The notes under the pieces are model-generated. The model made no database searches. It was not told where the DNA came from and was given only the letters and a program-made list of their open reading frames with translations. From UBA12088 sp041920275 (GTDB taxonomy: Bacteria > Patescibacteriota > Minisyncoccia > Phycocordibacterales > UBA12088), in the NCBI GenBank assembly GCA_041920275.1, contig JAYRSE010000001.1, forward strand, positions 7,448 through 71,447: 64,000 nt of DNA, in the 5' to 3' direction. Below are positions 60,054 through 64,000 of the stretch, in pieces; positions within the stretch are counted from its first letter, which is position 1, and each line of letters starts with the position of its first letter. The position numbers and the translations under genes were made by a program.

Positions 60054-61526
60054 CTACAAGCGGCGTATGTCACTGCCTTCCTCCGTGTCGAGGACCGCGT
60101 ATCCCCGTGCCCGTAGGGCGTTTCGCAGCTCATCGGCGCGCGCCCAGTCTTTTGCGGCGCGTGCACATTCACGTTCGTGTGCAAGTGAACGAATGTCATC
60201 GGGTATGTCCGTCTGCGTGTTCACATCGAGTTGCACTTGCTTCGAGCCGCTTTTCGAGAGTTCGATAAGTCCGAAGCCGCACACTTCATCGAATCGAAGC
60301 AGGGTCGCTCGTTTATTCTCGGGTGTTACGTCCCGGTCTTTGACGAGTCGCCACATGAGCGCGGTGACGCCCGGCATGTCCAGGTCGTCGTTCACCCGTT
60401 CGAACAACCCGTGCTCATATGCAGGTTCCACGACACCTTGCCTGCTCGCCGACAGGAGTTCTTCGGCGAACATGCGTTGTAGGCGCATGAGTGCGGTCGC
60501 TGCAGAACCGAGCGCTTGCATGCTGAAATTCAAGGGGGTGCGATAGTGGCCGGTGCAGGTCCAGTAGCGGTACGCGAGCGGTGCGTACCCCTGATCGATA
60601 AGCTGTCTGAGCGAGAGGGTATTGCGGAGCGATTTGCTGATCTTTGATCCTTCCATCAAGATGTGCGCGTTGTGCATCCAGAAGCGGGCGAACGGTTTAC
60701 CTGTCGCAGCTTCGCTCTGTGCGATCTCATTGTTGTGGTGAGTACCGATGTGATCGACACCTCCCGTATGAATATCGAGTTCTTTGCCAAGATGTTTGAG
60801 CGCCATCACGCTACATTCGATGTGCCACCCCGGAAATCCCGTACCCCATGGACTGTCCCAACCGAGGTTGGTGCCGCTACGTTTCCAAAGCGCAAAGTCT
60901 GCCGCGTTCCGTTTGTGCGGGTTCGTGTCCACTCGGGCCCCGGTACGTTGCGTTTCCACATCGACGCCTCCCAGCTTTCCATATTCGGGAAATTTTGATA
61001 TGTCGTAGTACACGCCGTCGGGTGTGCGGTAGGCGATCTCTTTTTGTAACAGTGTTTCGATGAGTGCAATGTCTCCGGAGATGTGCTCGCTCGCTCGAGG
61101 GAGGGCGTTCGGTCGTTTGATGTTGAGCAGGTCCAGGTCTGCGAGCCATGCCTCGGTATACTTGTCCGCCATGATCCGCATACTCTCAAGAGTGAGCGGA
61201 AGTCCTTCGCGACGCAGGCCGACGGTCATTTTATCCTCACCATCGTCCGCGTCCGAGGTGAGGTGGCCGATGTCGGTGATGTTCACCACCTGCATCACGG
61301 TATAGCCGTTCAAAACGAGCGCGCGACGAAGCGTATCCGCAAAGATGTACGATCGAAGGTTTCCGATGTGCGCGTAGTCATAGACGGTCGGACCGCAATT
61401 GTACATCCGCACAAAATCGTTCCTGATAGGTGTGAAGCGTTCTTTGCTGCGGGTGAGTGTGTTATAGAGTGTGAGCGGAGGATGAGCCGTTTGAGCCGCT
61501 GCGGAATGAGATACACCGGTGTTCAT
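60054..61526 (-). CDS. cysS: Cysteinyl-tRNA synthetase
   Basis: A 490-residue class I synthetase. The zinc-binding Cys is in YNCGPTVYDYAHIGN, which also holds the HIGH-type motif; further ligands lie in GWHIECSVMA and HTGGVDHIGTHHNNE; the KMSKS motif is GSKISKSL. The C-terminal anticodon-binding domain ends DELRNALRARGYAVLDTEEG. A short polar N-terminal extension (about 20 residues) precedes the catalytic domain. TATACT (61533-61538) ends 6 nt before ATG 61526. Confidence 0.95.
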   Translation of the reverse strand: MNTGVSHSAAAQTAHPPLTLYNTLTRSKERFTPIRNDFVRMYNCGPTVYDYAHIGNLRSYIFADTLRRALVLNGYTVMQVVNITDIGHLTSDADDGEDKMTVGLRREGLPLTLESMRIMADKYTEAWLADLDLLNIKRPNALPRASEHISGDIALIETLLQKEIAYRTPDGVYYDISKFPEYGKLGGVDVETQRTGARVDTNPHKRNAADFALWKRSGTNLGWDSPWGTGFPGWHIECSVMALKHLGKELDIHTGGVDHIGTHHNNEIAQSEAATGKPFARFWMHNAHILMEGSKISKSLRNTLSLRQLIDQGYAPLAYRYWTCTGHYRTPLNFSMQALGSAATALMRLQRMFAEELLSASRQGVVEPAYEHGLFERVNDDLDMPGVTALMWRLVKDRDVTPENKRATLLRFDEVCGFGLIELSKSGSKQVQLDVNTQTDIPDDIRSLAHERECARAAKDWARADELRNALRARGYAVLDTEEGSDIRRL

Positions 61527-61532
61527 GCGAGG

Positions 61533-61538
61533 AGTATA
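61533..61538 (-). promoter_or_regulatory. -10 element of cysS
   Basis: TATACT on the minus strand, 6 nt before the ATG of cysS. Confidence 0.5.
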
Positions 61539-61605
61539 ACGGATGAATCGTGATGAGGGAAGGATGATTCGGTTTCGAACACGCGATCGGGTCGAAGTCT
61601 GGTGA

Positions 61606-62523
61606 TCACAACCACCGTTTGTATTTGAAAAAGATGAAGAACATCGTGGCAAGCGTGGACATCATGCCCACAATGATCCAAAAATCTTGCGGATGTCCGA
61701 CGACGGGAGTCACTTCCGTGTTCATGCTGAAGACGGAGGAAATGAGCGTGAGGGGAAACGTGACGAATGCCATGATCGTGAATATCTTCATGATCTCACT
61801 CTGTTTGGTGGTGAGGAGGGAGTTGTTCGTTTCGCGTAGCTCGTTGAGCGAGGATCGTGCGCTTTTGATGGCGGAAGCGAGCCGTTCGTACTCGCCGAGC
61901 GCGCTTCGGAGGATCCGTGCGTATTCGTACCCGAAAAGCGCGACGCCGGGTGTTTCGATCGAGCGGAGCATGCTCGCATGATTATCGAGCGCCTGGCTGT
62001 AGTTCAAAAGGTCTCTGCTCAATCGACTGAGCTCTTGCACCATCTCTCGCTCGTAACCTTGGAAGATGCGCTCTTCCGCGGCGTCCAAACGAACGTCGAT
62101 GTGAGTGAGTTCATCCAAGAGCATGCGATATATCTCCGTAAGCATATAGTAGAACACATAGCCCGCATGTTCGCCCATGTTCCGTTTGTCGAGTATGGTG
62201 TCGATATCGAACAGTCGTGAGAAGTCGTGGAGGGGATCGATGGAATCGTAGCGTGTCGTGATGATCCATTTCTTTCCCACAACGAAATCGAGTTCGAGCG
62301 ACACGCCGTCGAGATCGTGCAGATGACGGAACGCGGGTATTTGGAGGACGAGGTAAAAGTACTCGTTTCTGGTATCCACCCTGGAGCGTACCGAAGGCGC
62401 CAAAAGTTCATCGGCAACGAGCGGATCGAGATCGAACTCTTCCATCAGGGAACGAATCTCCTCTTGGGTCGGAGTGACCGCGTCGATCCATACGATGTCC
62501 TTATGTGTGTGGCGATAGAGCAT
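61606..62523 (-). CDS. corA: CorA-family divalent cation transporter with an SMN pore motif
   Basis: A 305-residue protein. The cytosolic funnel domain (residues 1-240) ends in a long helix, and two C-terminal membrane helices follow (MKIFTIMAFVTFPLTLISSVF and FWIIVGMMSTLATMFFIFF). The universal GMN pore-mouth motif of CorA is SMN here (VFSMNTEVTP). The terminus KYKRWL is typical. Mg2+ (or Co2+/Ni2+) uptake is expected; the Ser change may affect selectivity. ATG 62523 follows TGG-TATACT by 7 nt. Confidence 0.88.
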   Translation of the reverse strand: MLYRHTHKDIVWIDAVTPTQEEIRSLMEEFDLDPLVADELLAPSVRSRVDTRNEYFYLVLQIPAFRHLHDLDGVSLELDFVVGKKWIITTRYDSIDPLHDFSRLFDIDTILDKRNMGEHAGYVFYYMLTEIYRMLLDELTHIDVRLDAAEERIFQGYEREMVQELSRLSRDLLNYSQALDNHASMLRSIETPGVALFGYEYARILRSALGEYERLASAIKSARSSLNELRETNNSLLTTKQSEIMKIFTIMAFVTFPLTLISSVFSMNTEVTPVVGHPQDFWIIVGMMSTLATMFFIFFKYKRWL

Positions 62524-62530
62524 TGATCGA

Positions 62531-62536
62531 AGTATA
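62531..62536 (-). promoter_or_regulatory. -10 element of corA
   Basis: TATACT preceded by TGG (extended -10) on the minus strand, 7 nt before the ATG. Confidence 0.55.
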
Positions 62537-62621
62537 CCAGGTGTATACGTATTTGATGAACGGGCGAGAGGATGATTCGGTGGATAGTGCACATATCTGG
62601 CGTGATGGTCGCTTCACGTGG

Positions 62622-62627
62622 TATCAT
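62622..62627 (+). promoter_or_regulatory. -10 element of the S41 protease gene
   Basis: TATCAT preceded by TGG (extended -10), ending 7 nt before ATG 62635. An in-frame ATG at 62626 lies inside the box and is unlikely to be used. Confidence 0.5.
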
Positions 62628-62634
62628 GACCGTC

Positions 62635-63918
62635 ATGACGCTGAACGACCGTCCCGTACGCATGTTCTTCGTGGTGTTCGGCATACTTGCGGCGTTTCTT
62701 TCGGGTACGCTTTTCGGTGGACGTATGTCGCAGGCGACCCTTGTGGTCAGTGGTACCGAACAGGCGCCCCGGTACGTTGACCTTGATCCGGTGTGGAAAG
62801 CGTGGCGGCTGCTCGAAGACCGCTTCGTCTCCGCAACGACTACCGACGCGTTGACCGAGCAAGACCGGGTGTGGGGTATGATCGAGGGACTCGCTGCAGT
62901 ATACGACGATCCGTACACCGTCTTCATGCCTCCGCGGGCGAGCAAGCAGTTCGAGGAAGAGATCAGCGGCAGTTTCGGGGGCGTTGGTATCGAGATCGGG
63001 ATACGCAACGACGTGCTTACCATCATCGCACCGTTGCGCGGAACACCGGGCGAGCGCGCCGGTTTGCGTTCAGGCGATCTCATCGTTTCCATCGACGGTG
63101 TTTCGACTCAGGCGATGACCGTGGACGAAGCGATCGAGCGTATTCGCGGTGAGGTGGGTACCAAGGTGTCGCTCAAGATCGCTCGCGCGGGTGAGGTCGA
63201 TTTCTTGGAAGTGCCCGTCGTGCGTGAGACGATCGAAATACCCACGCTGGAGACAAAAGAGCACGACGGTGGGATACTCTCCGTGGCACTGTTCAATTTC
63301 GGAGGAACCGCCGAATCGGAGATGCGTGACACCATGAAGAAGTTCTTGCGGGGCGGGTACTCGGGACTTGTGCTTGATCTGCGGGGTAATCCCGGGGGGT
63401 ACCTTGATTCGGCGGTGGAGATCGCGAGCTACTTTTTGCCGATGGGGAAGGTGGTCGTTTCCGAAGTCGGTCGCGAAGGTGCCGAGCGGGTGCATCGCTC
63501 CAAAGGGTACGGCATTGTGCGTGATGAAACGCCGATCGTTGTGCTCGTGGACGGAGGTTCCGCATCCGCTTCGGAGATACTTGCCGGAGCACTCGGCGCA
63601 CACGATCGTGCTCCACTCGTCGGCACAAAGACCTTCGGAAAAGGTTCGGTGCAGGAACTTCTCGAGATAACCCCCGATACCTCGCTCAAGGTCACGATCG
63701 CTCGCTGGTTCACCCCCGATGGCGTCTCCATTTCAGATGCAGGTCTGACGCCGGACCTTCTCATTGAACGTACGGCGGAGGATATCGAACAAGAACGGGA
63801 TCCACAGATGGAAGCCGCGCTCACGTACCTGCGTACCGGGGTGCTCCCCGAGCCGACTCCGACACGGGAGAACACGGCTACGACATCAACTCCTCGCGCG
63901 CCTCGTGATAGCTATTAA
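62635..63918 (+). CDS. Carboxy-terminal processing protease (peptidase S41)
   Basis: A 427-residue protease. One N-terminal membrane helix (about 10-28), a PDZ domain (about 110-190; FGGVGIEIGIRNDVL, RAGLRSGDLIVSIDGV) and the S41 core: LVLDLRGNPGGYLDSAV, the Ser in GGSASASE (307-314) and the Lys in TKTFGKGSVQ (331-340). It trims C-termini of exported proteins. The C-terminal tail is Thr/Pro-rich. No neighbour follows inside the window. Confidence 0.94.
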   Translation: MTLNDRPVRMFFVVFGILAAFLSGTLFGGRMSQATLVVSGTEQAPRYVDLDPVWKAWRLLEDRFVSATTTDALTEQDRVWGMIEGLAAVYDDPYTVFMPPRASKQFEEEISGSFGGVGIEIGIRNDVLTIIAPLRGTPGERAGLRSGDLIVSIDGVSTQAMTVDEAIERIRGEVGTKVSLKIARAGEVDFLEVPVVRETIEIPTLETKEHDGGILSVALFNFGGTAESEMRDTMKKFLRGGYSGLVLDLRGNPGGYLDSAVEIASYFLPMGKVVVSEVGREGAERVHRSKGYGIVRDETPIVVLVDGGSASASEILAGALGAHDRAPLVGTKTFGKGSVQELLEITPDTSLKVTIARWFTPDGVSISDAGLTPDLLIERTAEDIEQERDPQMEAALTYLRTGVLPEPTPTRENTATTSTPRAPRDSY

Positions 63919-63990
63919 GTAACGGTTACCGAACCTCCGTCGTATAGTCAATAATTCGGTTACCGACCCGTAACCAGTAATTACTTAATA
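63913..63990. repeat. Inverted and direct repeats in the 3' spacer of the S41 protease gene
   Basis: TATTAAGTAA (63913-63922, including the stop codon) is repeated in inverted form as TTACTTAATA (63981-63990), and CGGTTACCGA occurs directly at 63923-63932 and 63957-63966. The segment is AT-rich and runs to the window edge; its role is not clear. Confidence 0.45.
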
Positions 63991-64000
63991 ATTCGTCTCG

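Overview
The window looks like a chromosomal segment of a Patescibacteria/CPR bacterium, most likely Parcubacteria. The reasons are the short intergenic spaces, the mix of families common in that group (RmuC, GatB/YqeY domain protein, TraG-like ATPase, Cas4/AddB-type nuclease, FEEC...GNPV...PRQC membrane protein) and many genes whose -10 box lies only 5-10 nt before the start codon. Genes end freely in TGA, so the standard code applies. The placement rests on family content only; no rRNA is present.

Region 1 (1-7.5 kb) is accessory. It holds two lipoproteins, a hairpin-rich non-coding stretch, a gene remnant, a frameshifted gene, an alpha/beta hydrolase and a complete type III restriction-modification pair (mod, res). 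It abuts a tRNA-Ala(TGC) gene whose 3' end recurs nearby in direct and inverted copies, as expected of a repeatedly used integration site. The middle of mod is much more AT-rich than its flanks.

Region 2 (7.5-21.6 kb) is envelope, redox and stress functions: a second alpha/beta hydrolase, an MliC-META protein, a YibE/F protein, MscL, a cytochrome b5-domain protein paired with a ferric-reductase-like flavocytochrome, RlmN, an ECF sigma factor overlapping a membrane protein, and a CsoR/CstR-family repressor with a DUF2892 protein. The repressor faces an HlyD-RND efflux pair across a perfect palindrome that lies inside the pump promoter.

Region 3 (21.7-31.3 kb) is a V/A-type ATPase operon in the order G-I-K-E-C-F-A-B-D, followed by a Ca2+/cation antiporter. 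The K subunit keeps the residues of the Na+-binding ring of Enterococcus hirae NtpK, so a sodium cycle is likely; a CPA1-type Na+/H+ antiporter lies at 57.6 kb. Next come small hypotheticals, a metallophosphatase, a GatB/YqeY protein and a P2-type cation ATPase with altered ligand residues (31.4-37.4 kb).

Region 4 (37.4-64 kb) is mainly housekeeping: RmuC, ribosomal protein L21, GlmS, HtrA, RecR, DnaB, a delta'-like clamp-loader subunit, ribosome recycling factor, RseP, Fmt, peptide deformylase, PriA, MurA, MreB, CysS, CorA and a carboxy-terminal protease. The PriA homologue has lost its ATPase motifs but keeps its zinc cysteines. A 31-codon membrane microprotein and a 13-codon leader peptide in front of the Na+/H+ antiporter were found by reading the promoters.

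Two patterns run across the window. Most recognised genes appear leaderless or nearly so, whereas a handful of poorly known genes have a classical -35/-10 promoter, a leader of about 30-40 nt and a strong Shine-Dalgarno site. In addition, three intergenic spaces carry related imperfect hairpins with a conserved centre.
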